This document shows positions 16,906 to 25,386 of a stretch of 64,000 nucleotides of DNA, piece by piece. The notes under the pieces are model-generated. The model saw only the letters and a list, made by a program, of their open reading frames with translations, was not told the origin of the DNA and did no database searches. The DNA lies in the NCBI RefSeq assembly GCF_004342265.1, contig NZ_SMCS01000008.1, positions 124,001 to 188,000 on the forward strand, in the 5' to 3' direction. A program made the position numbers and the translations under genes. Numbering within the stretch: the first letter of the stretch is position 1; each line of letters begins with the position of its first letter. This DNA is from Luteibacter rhizovicinus (lineage in GTDB: Bacteria; Pseudomonadota; Gammaproteobacteria; Xanthomonadales; Rhodanobacteraceae).

Positions 16906-17523
16906 ATGATCGAAGGCACCCTTTTCGTGGTCGCAGCCCCCTCGGGCGCCGGCAAGTCCACGCTGGTCAATGCGCTGCTCGACTGCGAGCCGGATATTTC
17001 GCTGTCCATCTCCCATACGACGCGGCCGCCGCGCGTGGGCGAGGAATACGGCCGGCACTACTACTTCGTCGAGCGCACCGAGTTCGAGCGCGAGATCGCC
17101 GAGGACATCTTCCTCGAGCATGCCGAGGTTCACGGCAACCTGTACGGCACGTCGCGCACGGTAGTGCACGACAAGCTCGGGTCGGGCGCCGATGTGCTGC
17201 TGGAAATCGACTGGCAGGGTGCCCGTCAGGTGCGCGCCCGCAAACCCGACTGTGTCAGCGTGTTCATCCTGCCGCCCTCGCGTCCGGAACTGGAACGCCG
17301 CCTGCGCGGACGGGGCTCGGACGCGCCGGAAGTCATCGAACGCCGCTTGTTCAACTCGCGCGAGGAAATCGCGCACGCCAACGAATTCGACTACATCATC
17401 ATCAACGATCGCTTCGAGGACGCCCTGGGCGACCTGCGCTCCATCGTGCATGCGGTGCGCAAACGCGCGCCATTGCAGTGGCGCCGCCACGAAACGCTGA
17501 TCGAGGAATTGCTTGCGCCCTGA
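16906..17523 (+). CDS. gmk: Guanylate kinase
   Basis: This 205-residue enzyme converts GMP and ATP to GDP and ADP. The N-terminal P-loop is APSGAGKS (10-17). The GMP-binding region SHTTRPPRVGEEYGRHYYFV contains the conserved Arg and Tyr residues. The LID and catalytic core follow (LEIDWQGARQVR, RRLFNSREEI). The length matches the family. In many relatives gmk is followed directly by rpoZ; here the mla genes and mlaA are placed between gmk and rpoZ-spoT. Confidence 0.97.
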   Translation: MIEGTLFVVAAPSGAGKSTLVNALLDCEPDISLSISHTTRPPRVGEEYGRHYYFVERTEFEREIAEDIFLEHAEVHGNLYGTSRTVVHDKLGSGADVLLEIDWQGARQVRARKPDCVSVFILPPSRPELERRLRGRGSDAPEVIERRLFNSREEIAHANEFDYIIINDRFEDALGDLRSIVHAVRKRAPLQWRRHETLIEELLAP

Positions 17524-17601
17524 TCTGTCTCATCACCGGCCGGATAGCTTGCCCGGGCGGCTTCCGCTACTTTGTCCTCTTGCCATGCGAATGACCTGCC
17601 C

Positions 17602-18435
17602 ATGACCGACCCCGTCAGTTCCCGTTCCGACGACACGATCGTCCGCGTGCGCGGGCTCACCACGGTCCTGAACGGCAAGACGATCTTCGATTCGCTGGAT
17701 CTCGATATTCCGCGCGGCAAGATCACGGCCATCATGGGCCCCAGTGGCACGGGCAAGACGACGCTGCTCAAGCACATCACGGGCCAGATGCGCGGCGATC
17801 GCGGCGAGGTGTCCGTCGATGGCCAGAACGTGCCGGACCTGTCCCGCGAAAACCTGTTCCGTCTGCGCGAGCGCATCGGTTACCTGTTCCAGAACTCGGC
17901 TCTGCTGACCGATTTCGACGTCTTCGAAAACGTCGCCTTTCCATTGCGCCAGCATACGAAGCTGCCGGAAGTGCTTATTCGCAATATCGTGCTGACCAAG
18001 CTGCAGGCCGTGGGTCTGCGCGGCGCGGCGCGACTGATGCCGACCGAACTTTCCGGCGGCATGGCCCGGCGCGTGGCGCTGGCGCGCGCCATCGTTTTCG
18101 ACCCGGCGCTGATTCTCTACGACGAACCCTTCGTCGGTCTGGATCCCATCGCCCTGAACCAGGTCCTGAAACTGATCCGCACACTGAACAAGACGCTCGG
18201 CATCACCAGCATCCTGGTGGCGCACGAACTGGCCGCCGTGCAGCACGTCGCCGATCACGTATTCCTGATCGCCAACGGCAAGGTCGTGGCGCAGGGCGAC
18301 GCGGCCACGCTGGCCAACGACGGATCGCCGTGGACGCGGCAGTTCTTCGGCGGCGAAGCGGACGGTCCCGTGCCGTTCCAGTATCCGGCCGGCGATTACG
18401 GCACGGCACTCGGTTTCCCCGGAGGTTCCCTATGA
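17602..18435 (+). CDS. mlaF: Phospholipid-transport ABC ATPase MlaF
   Basis: This 277-residue ATPase of the Mla pathway works in moving phospholipids between the membranes to keep outer-membrane asymmetry. Walker A is GPSGTGKT, the signature is LSGGMARR, and Walker B with the D-loop is ILYDEPFVGLDP. The start at 17602 is chosen over an in-frame ATG ten codons upstream because it gives the usual MlaF N-terminus. The stop overlaps the mlaE start (ATGA). It is the first gene of mlaFEDCB. Confidence 0.95.
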   Translation: MTDPVSSRSDDTIVRVRGLTTVLNGKTIFDSLDLDIPRGKITAIMGPSGTGKTTLLKHITGQMRGDRGEVSVDGQNVPDLSRENLFRLRERIGYLFQNSALLTDFDVFENVAFPLRQHTKLPEVLIRNIVLTKLQAVGLRGAARLMPTELSGGMARRVALARAIVFDPALILYDEPFVGLDPIALNQVLKLIRTLNKTLGITSILVAHELAAVQHVADHVFLIANGKVVAQGDAATLANDGSPWTRQFFGGEADGPVPFQYPAGDYGTALGFPGGSL

Positions 18436-19202
18436 GCGCCCGTATGGATCGTGGCGTCGTCACCCAGAGCCTGGCGCAGATCGGCGCATGCGGACTGTTC
18501 CTGCTGACGCTGCTGGCGGCCATTCCGCGCAGCTTCCGCTACGGCCGCGAAACCGTGCGGCAGATCTGGTTCGTGGGTGCGATGAGCCTGACCATCGTGA
18601 TGACCTGCGGCCTGTTCGTCGGCATGGTGCTGGGGCTGCAGCTGTACGACGTGCTGTCGATCTTCGGCGGTACGTCGGCGACGGGTACGGTCGTGGCCAT
18701 CGCCATTTACCGCGAACTGGGGCCGGTGGTGACCGCGCTGCTTTTCGCCGGTCGCGCGGGCACGTCGATTACCGCTGAAATCGGCCTGATGCGCGCCACC
18801 GACCAGCTCGACGCGATGGAGATGATGGCGGTCGATCCGATCGCCTATGTCGCCGCGCCGCGTTTCCTGGCCGGTATCGTGGCGTTGCCGCTACTGGGTG
18901 TCGTGTTCTGCGCCATGGGCGTGTTCGGCGGACATCTGGTCGGCGTGACCTGGCTCGGCATCGACAACGGCACGTTCTGGTCCAACATGACCGCGACGGT
19001 CGACGTCCACAAAGACATCATCAATGGCGTACTGCTCAAGAGCATCGCGTTCGGCATCGTGGTATCGCTGATCGCCGTGTACCAGGGCTACACCACGCCA
19101 CCCACGAGCGAAGGCGTCGCTTATGCGACCACCCGCACCGTGGTCGCCTCGTCCATCGCCATCCTGGCGCTGGACTTCGTCCTCACCTCGTTCCTGATCT
19201 GA
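18432..19202 (+). CDS. mlaE: Phospholipid-transport permease MlaE
   Basis: This 256-residue membrane protein of the MlaE/YrbE family forms the inner-membrane channel of the MlaFEDB complex. Hydrophobic helices lie near residues 20-40, 55-80, 145-175 and 200-250. The conserved cytoplasmic loop ELGPVVTALLFAGRAGT with AEIGLMRATDQLDAM contacts the ATPase. The start ATG overlaps the mlaF stop by 4 bp. Confidence 0.96.
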   Translation: MSARMDRGVVTQSLAQIGACGLFLLTLLAAIPRSFRYGRETVRQIWFVGAMSLTIVMTCGLFVGMVLGLQLYDVLSIFGGTSATGTVVAIAIYRELGPVVTALLFAGRAGTSITAEIGLMRATDQLDAMEMMAVDPIAYVAAPRFLAGIVALPLLGVVFCAMGVFGGHLVGVTWLGIDNGTFWSNMTATVDVHKDIINGVLLKSIAFGIVVSLIAVYQGYTTPPTSEGVAYATTRTVVASSIAILALDFVLTSFLI

Positions 19203-19263
19203 GCGACGGAGACCTCGCCATGACGCCTACCCTTCTTCCGTTTTCCCATTCGAGGATCGTGCC

Positions 19264-20139
19264 GTGACCCAAAGACGTTCCTATGCCGTCGGCACCGGTC
19301 TGTTCATCGTGCTTGGCTTTGCCGCGCTCGCCTATCTCGCGACGCAGACCACCTCGGTGGCCAATGCGCGGCAGGGCGACAGCTATACGCTGGAAACCCA
19401 TTTCGCCAATGTCGGGCAGCTGAAAGCCCGCGCGCCGGTGAAAATCGCCGGCGTCCGCGTCGGTTCGGTGCAGGCCATCGACCTCGTTCCGGGCAAGGAA
19501 GAGGCGAAGGTCACGCTGTCCATCGACAAGGCGCACGAGGACATTCCCGACGATTCCGTCGCGACGATCTTCACCAGCGGCCTGCTCGGCGACCAGTACG
19601 TGGGCATCCAGTTCGGCCAGTCGAAGAAGGCGCTCGCCGAGGGCGGCATCATCGGCCTGACCCGCCCGGCGCAGCAGTTGGAAGAGATGATCGGCAAGTT
19701 CTTCGGCGGCGGCAGCGCTGCCGATCGCCTGGGCGGTACCTATAAGGTCACCGGCCATTTCACCAACGTGGGCTCGTTGCAGGCCGGCGCGGCCGTGAAA
19801 ATGTCCGGCGTGCCGATCGGCAGCGTCGACACGGTGGTGATCCAGCCGGGTCATCTCGATGCCTTCGTGACCCTTGCTATCGACAAGCGCTATGCCCAGA
19901 TACCTGATGACTCGGCAGCGGCGGTGTTCACCAGCGGTTTGATCGGCAGCCAGTATGTTGCGATCCAGCCTGGCGGCTCGCCCGAGTTCCTGAAGGACGG
20001 CGACGAGATGGTCCTTACCCAGTCGGCATTGCAGCTGGAAGACCTGATCGGCAAGTTCCTCGTGAACGGCTCGCCGAGCGACAACAAGAATGGCGCCGGT
20101 AAGAGCGGCGGCCAGCCCGATGCATCCTCCGGCAAGTAG
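19264..20139 (+). CDS. mlaD: MlaD-type MCE protein with two tandem MCE domains
   Basis: This 291-residue protein has one N-terminal transmembrane helix (about 8-28) and a periplasmic part. MlaD rings carry lipid between MlaFEB and MlaC. The E. coli protein has about 180 residues and one MCE domain; here two homologous blocks are visible: HFANVGQLKARAPVKIAGVR ... IPDDSVATIFTSGLLGDQYV (about 45-115) and HFTNVGSLQAGAAVKMSGVP ... IPDDSAAAVFTSGLIGSQYV (about 165-235). A polar Gly/Lys tail follows. The start is GTG at 19264. It lies between mlaE and mlaC. Whether the doubling is general in the family was not checked. Confidence 0.93.
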   Translation: MTQRRSYAVGTGLFIVLGFAALAYLATQTTSVANARQGDSYTLETHFANVGQLKARAPVKIAGVRVGSVQAIDLVPGKEEAKVTLSIDKAHEDIPDDSVATIFTSGLLGDQYVGIQFGQSKKALAEGGIIGLTRPAQQLEEMIGKFFGGGSAADRLGGTYKVTGHFTNVGSLQAGAAVKMSGVPIGSVDTVVIQPGHLDAFVTLAIDKRYAQIPDDSAAAVFTSGLIGSQYVAIQPGGSPEFLKDGDEMVLTQSALQLEDLIGKFLVNGSPSDNKNGAGKSGGQPDASSGK

Positions 20140-20164
20140 AAAGCCGGTACCAGGAGAAGATTCA

Positions 20165-20839
20165 ATGGTGCGTAAACTTACTCTGGCCCTCGCGCTTGCC
20201 CTTGGCGGCGCGGTTGCCGCTCCGGTCTTTGCGCAGGCCCCGGCTCCGGCCGCCGCCAGCGCTCAGGAGGCGCCGACGCAGATCGTCCAGGCCATCGCCG
20301 ATCAGCTGTCGAAGGCCGTCGAAGGCCATCAGAAGGAATTGCAGGCCGATCCCGACAAGATGATCGCCGTCATCGACGACGTCTTCCTGCCGCACTTCGA
20401 CATCGACTACGCGTCGATCCTGGTCCTTGGCCAGAATGCCTCGAAGGCTACCCCGGCCCAGCGCGAGCGCTTCGCCAAGGCGTTCTACAACTCCATTACG
20501 CACCGCTATGCGGAAGGCCTGGTCAACTACACGCGTGGCCGCGTGAAGGTGTTGCCGACCACTGGCGACATGAACGACAAGCGCACCATCGTTCGCACGC
20601 AGGTCATGCTCGACGACGGCAAGTCGGTTTCGGTCGACTACGCCTTCCGCAAGAGCAGGTCGGGCGACTGGAAGGCTTTCGATGTGATCATCGAAGGCAT
20701 TTCCTACGTCACCAACTACCGCAACCAGGTCGATGCGGAAATCAAGAAGGAAGGTCTGGATAAGCTGACGACCGACCTGGAAACCCAGGGCGCCAAGGCC
20801 ATCGACACCTTGTCGAAGGAAGGCGGTCAGGGCAAGTGA
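20165..20839 (+). CDS. mlaC: Periplasmic phospholipid-binding protein MlaC
   Basis: The 224-residue product has a signal peptide MVRKLTLALALALGGAVAAP (cleavage near VFAQA) and a soluble MlaC/Ttg2D domain that shuttles single phospholipids between MlaA and MlaD. Recognisable features are DDVFLPHFDIDYASILVLG, ITHRYAEGLVNY, and the later IIEGISYVTNYRNQ. AGGAGA precedes the ATG at 20165. The stop overlaps the mlaB GTG start. Confidence 0.94.
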   Translation: MVRKLTLALALALGGAVAAPVFAQAPAPAAASAQEAPTQIVQAIADQLSKAVEGHQKELQADPDKMIAVIDDVFLPHFDIDYASILVLGQNASKATPAQRERFAKAFYNSITHRYAEGLVNYTRGRVKVLPTTGDMNDKRTIVRTQVMLDDGKSVSVDYAFRKSRSGDWKAFDVIIEGISYVTNYRNQVDAEIKKEGLDKLTTDLETQGAKAIDTLSKEGGQGK

Positions 20840-21132
20840 GCGCCAGCGCTTTCTCGTTGGAAACCAGCGCACCGGACACCCTTGCGGTGACCGGTGCGTT
20901 GTCGTTCACCACCGCCGCGGCGGTGCTGGAAGCCACCACCGCCGAACTGACGCGGGGCGGCCAGACGACGCTGGATCTGGCGGGGGTTACCCACGCCGAT
21001 AGCGCCGGGCTGGCCTGTCTGCTGGCCGTTCTGGCCAGCGCCCGTTCGCAGGGTCGTACCTTGACGGTATCGAACGTGCCGGCCGGGCTGCATGCCCTGG
21101 CGCAGGTCTCGGGCGTAGATCAACTGGTCTGA
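20836..21132 (+). CDS. mlaB: STAS-domain protein MlaB
   Basis: This 98-residue cytoplasmic STAS protein stabilises and regulates the MlaFE ABC complex. The central motif DLAGVTHADSAGLACLLAVL is the STAS signature, with the serine conserved. The GTG start overlaps the mlaC stop, so translation is coupled. It is the last gene of the operon, followed by a bidirectional terminator. Confidence 0.9.
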   Translation: MSASAFSLETSAPDTLAVTGALSFTTAAAVLEATTAELTRGGQTTLDLAGVTHADSAGLACLLAVLASARSQGRTLTVSNVPAGLHALAQVSGVDQLV

Positions 21133-21144
21133 GCCCGTGTTGTT

Positions 21145-21293
21145 GTAGGAGCGCTCCCGAGCGCGATCCGAAGCGAAGAATCGCCGATTCACCCCTTAAA
21201 CGAAAAACGCTGCCGGTCCTCTCGGGCCGGCGGCGTTTTTCGTTTCTTCCTGCGTTTCGCTCCGGCCGGATCGCGCCTAAGCGCGCTCCTACA
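21145..21293. repeat. Inverted REP pair flanking a terminator
   Basis: GTAGGAGCGCTCCCGAGCGC with GATCCG (21145-21170) is mirrored by CGGATCGCGCCTAAGCGCGC with TCCTACA (about 21267-21293). The pair brackets the terminator between the convergent mlaB and mlaA genes, a REPIN-like layout. Confidence 0.7.
21198..21245. terminator. Bidirectional terminator between mlaB and mlaA
   Basis: AAACGAAAAACGC ... GCCGG / CCGGC ... GCGTTTTTCGTTT forms a long stem with T runs in both directions, serving the two convergent genes. Confidence 0.85.
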
Positions 21294-21299
21294 CGGGCC

Positions 21300-22118
21300 T
21301 TAGGGCTTGTCGTTCTTCTGTTCCCACTTGTGCTGCTCGTCCAGCAGCTTGTCGGGATCGAAGTTTTCTTCGTTCAGGCCCTGCATCTGTTCAATCACTT
21401 CCGCCGGCGGGTTGCCGTCGTAGATCTGGTACAGGCGCTGCTGGCGGTAGGCGTCGCGCATGAAGACATACGGATCGTACGCGGAGGCCAGGAAGCTCTC
21501 GGCGTCGATGGCGCGTGCGCGCAGGGTTACGAGGTAAAGCACCTGCGGCAGGTACTGCTGGCCGAATTTGTAGTCATGGTTACGCGCGTAAATGCTGAGC
21601 GGGTCGAAGAAGTAGCTGTCGACCGGCAAGCGCCAGACGTCGCGAACCGTGGTCGGGCCGACCAGCGGCAGGACCAGGTAGTCGCCCTCGGGGACGCCCC
21701 AACGAGCCAGGGTCACGCCGAAATCGTTGTCTTCCAGCGGAATACCGAGCTGGCTCGCGGGATCCATGAAGCCAGCCACACCGATCGTCAGGTTGACCAG
21801 GAAGCGGCCGGTGCTCTGGACCGCCTGTTTCGGGCGGAACTGGAGCAGGTCGTTGGCCACCGTGATCGGCAGGCGGATATTGGTGTAGAAATCGCTGAAC
21901 GCGCGACGCACCGGGGGATTGGTGATCTTCCGGTAGCCGACGGCGACCGGGCGGATGACCGCCTTATCGACCGAATCGTTGAAGTTGTACATCGTCCGGT
22001 TGAACTTCTGGGCCGGATCGTCCGTACGGGGCTTCGCGATGGTGCAGCCCGCCAGCAGGGCTATCGCCAATAGGGGTAAAGCGGCGCGGAAGGCTTTCGA
22101 AATGGCGGTGGCTGGCAT
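21300..22118 (-). CDS. mlaA: MlaA (VacJ) outer-membrane lipoprotein
   Basis: The 272-residue lipoprotein has lipobox LLAGC (signal from the ATG at 22118). The VacJ domain includes DPAQKFNRTMYNFNDSVDKA, PVRRAFSDFYTNIRLP, GRFLVNLTIGVAGFMDPAS, DFGVTLARWGVPEGDYLVLP and a C-terminal polar tail. MlaA removes misplaced phospholipids from the outer leaflet and hands them to MlaC. It is convergent with mlaFEDCB, so all components lie within 4.6 kb. An in-frame ATG 21 codons upstream would displace the signal peptide and is rejected. Confidence 0.95.
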   Translation of the reverse strand: MPATAISKAFRAALPLLAIALLAGCTIAKPRTDDPAQKFNRTMYNFNDSVDKAVIRPVAVGYRKITNPPVRRAFSDFYTNIRLPITVANDLLQFRPKQAVQSTGRFLVNLTIGVAGFMDPASQLGIPLEDNDFGVTLARWGVPEGDYLVLPLVGPTTVRDVWRLPVDSYFFDPLSIYARNHDYKFGQQYLPQVLYLVTLRARAIDAESFLASAYDPYVFMRDAYRQQRLYQIYDGNPPAEVIEQMQGLNEENFDPDKLLDEQHKWEQKNDKP

Positions 22119-22296
22119 TCTGGCGGCTTGAATGGGGGAGGGGGACCACTTTATTGTACCGCGTGGTTCTTTAATTTGCACTGATGCCGTCCTGGCGAGC
22201 GATAACCGGGCATCATACGCCTAGGCCAATTGCCAGCCAACGGCCCGGACCGCTAAACTGCACGGCCAGAAGTATCTTTATTGTCAAGGATTTGAA

Positions 22297-22587
22297 ATGG
22301 CCCGTATTACTGTCGAAGACTGCCTCGAGGTAGTCGACAACCGCTTTGAGCTCGTGCTCATGGCGACGAAGCGCGCCCGCCAGCTGTCGAGGGGCGCGGA
22401 GCCGACCATCGATCCGAACAACGACAAGCCCACCGTCCTGTCGCTGCGCGAGATCGCCGAGGGTCGCGTCACCAACGAAATGATCGAGGAAATCGACAAG
22501 GCCGCTCGCGAGCGTGCCGAGCGCGAAGCTCTCGAGTGGGCCGCGACCGAAGTTGACGACGACCTCTCGAAGGGCGGAGATGACTGA
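22297..22587 (+). CDS. rpoZ: RNA polymerase omega subunit
   Basis: This 96-residue omega subunit stabilises beta-prime assembly and contributes to ppGpp binding. It has the family N-terminus [20 protein letters not shown], then [11 protein letters not shown] and [15 protein letters not shown]. It lies upstream of spoT in the same direction with a 121-bp gap, the common rpoZ-spoT arrangement. Confidence 0.97.
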   Translation: MARITVEDCLEVVDNRFELVLMATKRARQLSRGAEPTIDPNNDKPTVLSLREIAEGRVTNEMIEEIDKAARERAEREALEWAATEVDDDLSKGGDD

Positions 22588-22708
22588 TGACGCCGGGTCG
22601 CTGTCGACCCAGGACTTCATTTAATACCGCACGACATCTCGACGCGCGGCGCGATCCGTCGCGCGCATCCGGGGAGGCCGTCGCCTGACGGGCGACGCGA
22701 GGCCTCCC

Positions 22709-24874
22709 GTGGAAGTTATCCCCGCCATCGTTCCCGTCGACGACATACCCGTGCCGCCCTATGTGCAGGCACTGGAAGAACGCGTTGGCGGTTATCTGCC
22801 GCACGCGCAGGTCATGCGCATCCGCCGCGCGTATATCGTCGGCGCCGAAGCACACGCGGGGCAGACGCGTAAGTCGGGTGAGCCGTACATCACTCATCCC
22901 GTCGCCGTGGCGCATATCCTGGCCGAGCTCGGCCTCGATGCCGAAACGATTATCGCGGCCATCCTCCACGACACGCTGGAAGACACCAAGCTCGGACGCG
23001 CGGAGCTGGAAAGCGAGTTCGGCGTGGCGGTCGCGGAACTGGTCGACGGCGTCACCAAGCTGGACAAGATGCGCTTCAGCAGCCGGCAGGAGGCCGACGC
23101 GGAGAGTTTCCGCAAAATGCTGCTGGCCATGGCGCGCGATCTTCGCGTCATCCTGATCAAGCTGTCCGACCGTCTGCACAATATGCGCACGCTGGGAGCA
23201 AAGGACGCCGAGTCGCGCCGCCGCATCGCGCGCGAGACGCTGGAAATCTACGCACCCATCGCGCAACGCCTCGGCATGAACAAGTTCAAGGCCGAGCTGC
23301 AGGACCTGGGCTTCCGTGCGCTGTATCCCGATCGTCATCGCGTGATCGGCGAACGCATCCGCGCCGCGCTGGGCAATCGTCGCGAGGCGATGGCGAAGAT
23401 CGAGATGGCGCTGGAAGCACGCCTTGCCGCGGAAAAAATTCCCGGTCGCGCGGTCAGCCGGATCAAGTCGGCGTGGAGCATCTATTCGAAGATGCGCAAC
23501 GAGCACAAAACGTTCGCGCAACTCATGGACGTCTACGGCTTCCGTGTGATTACCGATTCGGCCATGCACTGCTACCAGGCACTCGGTGCCGTGCATGGCC
23601 TGTACAAGCCGGTGGACAGTCGTTTCAAGGACTTCATCGCCATTCCCAAGGCCAACGGCTACCAGTCGCTGCATACGGTATTGCTGGGGCCCTTCGGTGC
23701 GCCGATCGAAATCCAGATCCGTACGTCGGAAATGGAGTCGGTCGCCGAACGCGGCGTGGCGGCGCACTGGGCGTACAAGAGCGATTCGGGTCCCGCGAAC
23801 AGCGCGCAGGCGCGCGCCCGCGAATGGCTTTCCGCGCTGGCCGATAGCCAGGCCAATACGCCGTCGGCGTCCGAGTTCCTCGAAAACGTAAAGATCGACC
23901 TCTTCCCCGACGAGGTTTATCTGTTCACGCCGCGCGGCGAAATTTTCTCGCTGCCGCGCAACGCCACCGCGCTCGACTTCGCCTATGCCGTGCATACCGA
24001 CGTCGGCGATCACGCCGTCGCCGCGCGCGTCGACAAGAAGCTGGTGCCGCTGCGCACGCGTCTTACATCGGGTCAGCAGGTCGAAATCATTACCGCGCCG
24101 TCCGCCGTGCCGAATCCGGCGTGGCTGGAGGCCGTGGTCACGGGCAAAGCCCGTACGGCGATTCGCCAGTACCTGAAGCATCTGCAGCACGAGGACGCGG
24201 TCGACTTCGGTCATCGCATGCTCGATCGCGCGCTCGATGCGCGCGGCATGAACCTCGACGCCGTACCTGCGAAAACGCTGGATCGTTTCCTCGAGGAAGC
24301 CAAGCTGAAACGGCTCGAGGAACTGCTGTCGGAAATCGCTCTCGGCAATCGCATGCCCGATCAGGTCGCCGCGCAACTGGTCGCCTTGCTCGGGCCTCGC
24401 GAGGAAGTGGATACGTCCACGCACGTGGCGGAAAAGATTCGCATCAGTGGCGCGGAACGCGGCGTGTTGAGTTTCGGCAACTGCTGCCATCCGTTGCCCG
24501 GCGACGAGATCATCGGTTATCTCTCGTCCGGCAAGGGTATCGTCGTCCATCGCGTCGAATGTCCGAACGTGGTCGAATTCCGCAAATCGCCCGAACGCTG
24601 CGTCGCCATCGAGTGGGACCGTGACGTTACCGGCGATTACCGTGCCGAACTGCGTATCGAAGTACTCAATCGTCCCGGTGTGCTCGCGACGGTCGCGGCC
24701 GCGATCGCGGCCGCCGACTCGAACATCGAGAACGTCGAATACATCGAGCGCGACAGTACGGCGGCGACGTTGTTGTTCGCGATCGAAGTCAAGAACCGTA
24801 AGCATCTGGCCGACGTAATGCGCCGGGTTCGCCGCACGGGCGTCGTCAGCGGCGTGTATCGGCATCCGTTGTAA
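22709..24874 (+). CDS. spoT: Bifunctional (p)ppGpp synthetase/hydrolase SpoT
   Basis: This 721-residue RelA/SpoT homologue starts at GTG 22709. The N-terminal HD hydrolase is intact (HPVAVAHILAEL, ILHDTLEDT, KLSDRLHNMRTL), followed by the synthetase (DVYGFRVITDS, SRFKDFIAIPKANGYQSLHT), a TGS domain (VYLFTPRGEIFSLPRNATAL), a zinc-finger-type segment with NCCHPLPGD, and a C-terminal ACT domain (RPGVLATVAAAIAAADSNIE). A conserved HD site implies a SpoT-like rather than RelA-like enzyme. Confidence 0.96.
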   Translation: MEVIPAIVPVDDIPVPPYVQALEERVGGYLPHAQVMRIRRAYIVGAEAHAGQTRKSGEPYITHPVAVAHILAELGLDAETIIAAILHDTLEDTKLGRAELESEFGVAVAELVDGVTKLDKMRFSSRQEADAESFRKMLLAMARDLRVILIKLSDRLHNMRTLGAKDAESRRRIARETLEIYAPIAQRLGMNKFKAELQDLGFRALYPDRHRVIGERIRAALGNRREAMAKIEMALEARLAAEKIPGRAVSRIKSAWSIYSKMRNEHKTFAQLMDVYGFRVITDSAMHCYQALGAVHGLYKPVDSRFKDFIAIPKANGYQSLHTVLLGPFGAPIEIQIRTSEMESVAERGVAAHWAYKSDSGPANSAQARAREWLSALADSQANTPSASEFLENVKIDLFPDEVYLFTPRGEIFSLPRNATALDFAYAVHTDVGDHAVAARVDKKLVPLRTRLTSGQQVEIITAPSAVPNPAWLEAVVTGKARTAIRQYLKHLQHEDAVDFGHRMLDRALDARGMNLDAVPAKTLDRFLEEAKLKRLEELLSEIALGNRMPDQVAAQLVALLGPREEVDTSTHVAEKIRISGAERGVLSFGNCCHPLPGDEIIGYLSSGKGIVVHRVECPNVVEFRKSPERCVAIEWDRDVTGDYRAELRIEVLNRPGVLATVAAAIAAADSNIENVEYIERDSTAATLLFAIEVKNRKHLADVMRRVRRTGVVSGVYRHPL

Positions 24875-24913
24875 ACAGAGCCGATGATTCTCTGAGGATT
24901 GGGTAGTGCGATC

Positions 24914-24945
24914 TCTGTGGGGGCGCGCCGGCGCGCTCCCACAGA
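24914..24945. repeat. REP-type palindrome
   Basis: TCTGTGGGGGCGCGC / GCGCGCTCCCACAGA with a 2-nt centre and one non-matching position, between spoT and ridA. Confidence 0.8.
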
Positions 24946-24998
24946 AGGCTATGCTCTCCGCTAAACTCAGGCATCTTTCGCCGCTTCGAGAGCCCCCC

Positions 24999-25382
24999 AT
25001 GACCCGCAGCATCATCGCCACCGACAAAGCTCCTTCCGCCATCGGCCCTTACTCGCAGGCGGTACGCGCGGGGCAGACCGTGTATTTCTCCGGTCAGATC
25101 CCCCTCGATCCGGCGACCGGCGAACTCGTCGCGGGCGATATCACTGCGCAGACCCGTCGCGTATTCGACAACCTGACCGCCGTGGCCCAGGCTGCTGGCG
25201 GCTCGCTTTCCGACATCGTGCGCGTTGGCATCTATGTCACCGACCTGGGCAATTTCGCCGCGGTCAACGCCGTCATGGCCGACTATTTCCAGCAGCCGTA
25301 TCCGGCGCGCTCCACGATCGAAGTCTCCGGCCTTCCCAAGGGTGCGCAGGTCGAAGTGGACGCGATTCTCGTCCTGCCCTGA
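24999..25382 (+). CDS. ridA: RidA family enamine/imine deaminase
   Basis: This 127-residue enzyme hydrolyses reactive 2-aminoacrylate-type imines. It has the family N-terminus ([20 protein letters not shown]), the [12 protein letters not shown] motif, [10 protein letters not shown] and [20 protein letters not shown] with the key Arg. The ATG at 24999 is chosen over an in-frame ATG at 24906 that would place the REP palindrome inside the gene. recG follows within a few bases. Confidence 0.95.
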   Translation: MTRSIIATDKAPSAIGPYSQAVRAGQTVYFSGQIPLDPATGELVAGDITAQTRRVFDNLTAVAQAAGGSLSDIVRVGIYVTDLGNFAAVNAVMADYFQQPYPARSTIEVSGLPKGAQVEVDAILVLP

Positions 25383-25386
25383 TCGC

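Noticed and set aside
22469-25042. 857-codon open frame antisense to spoT
   Set aside because: Arg/His-rich shadow of a high-GC coding strand; the sense frame has all SpoT domains.
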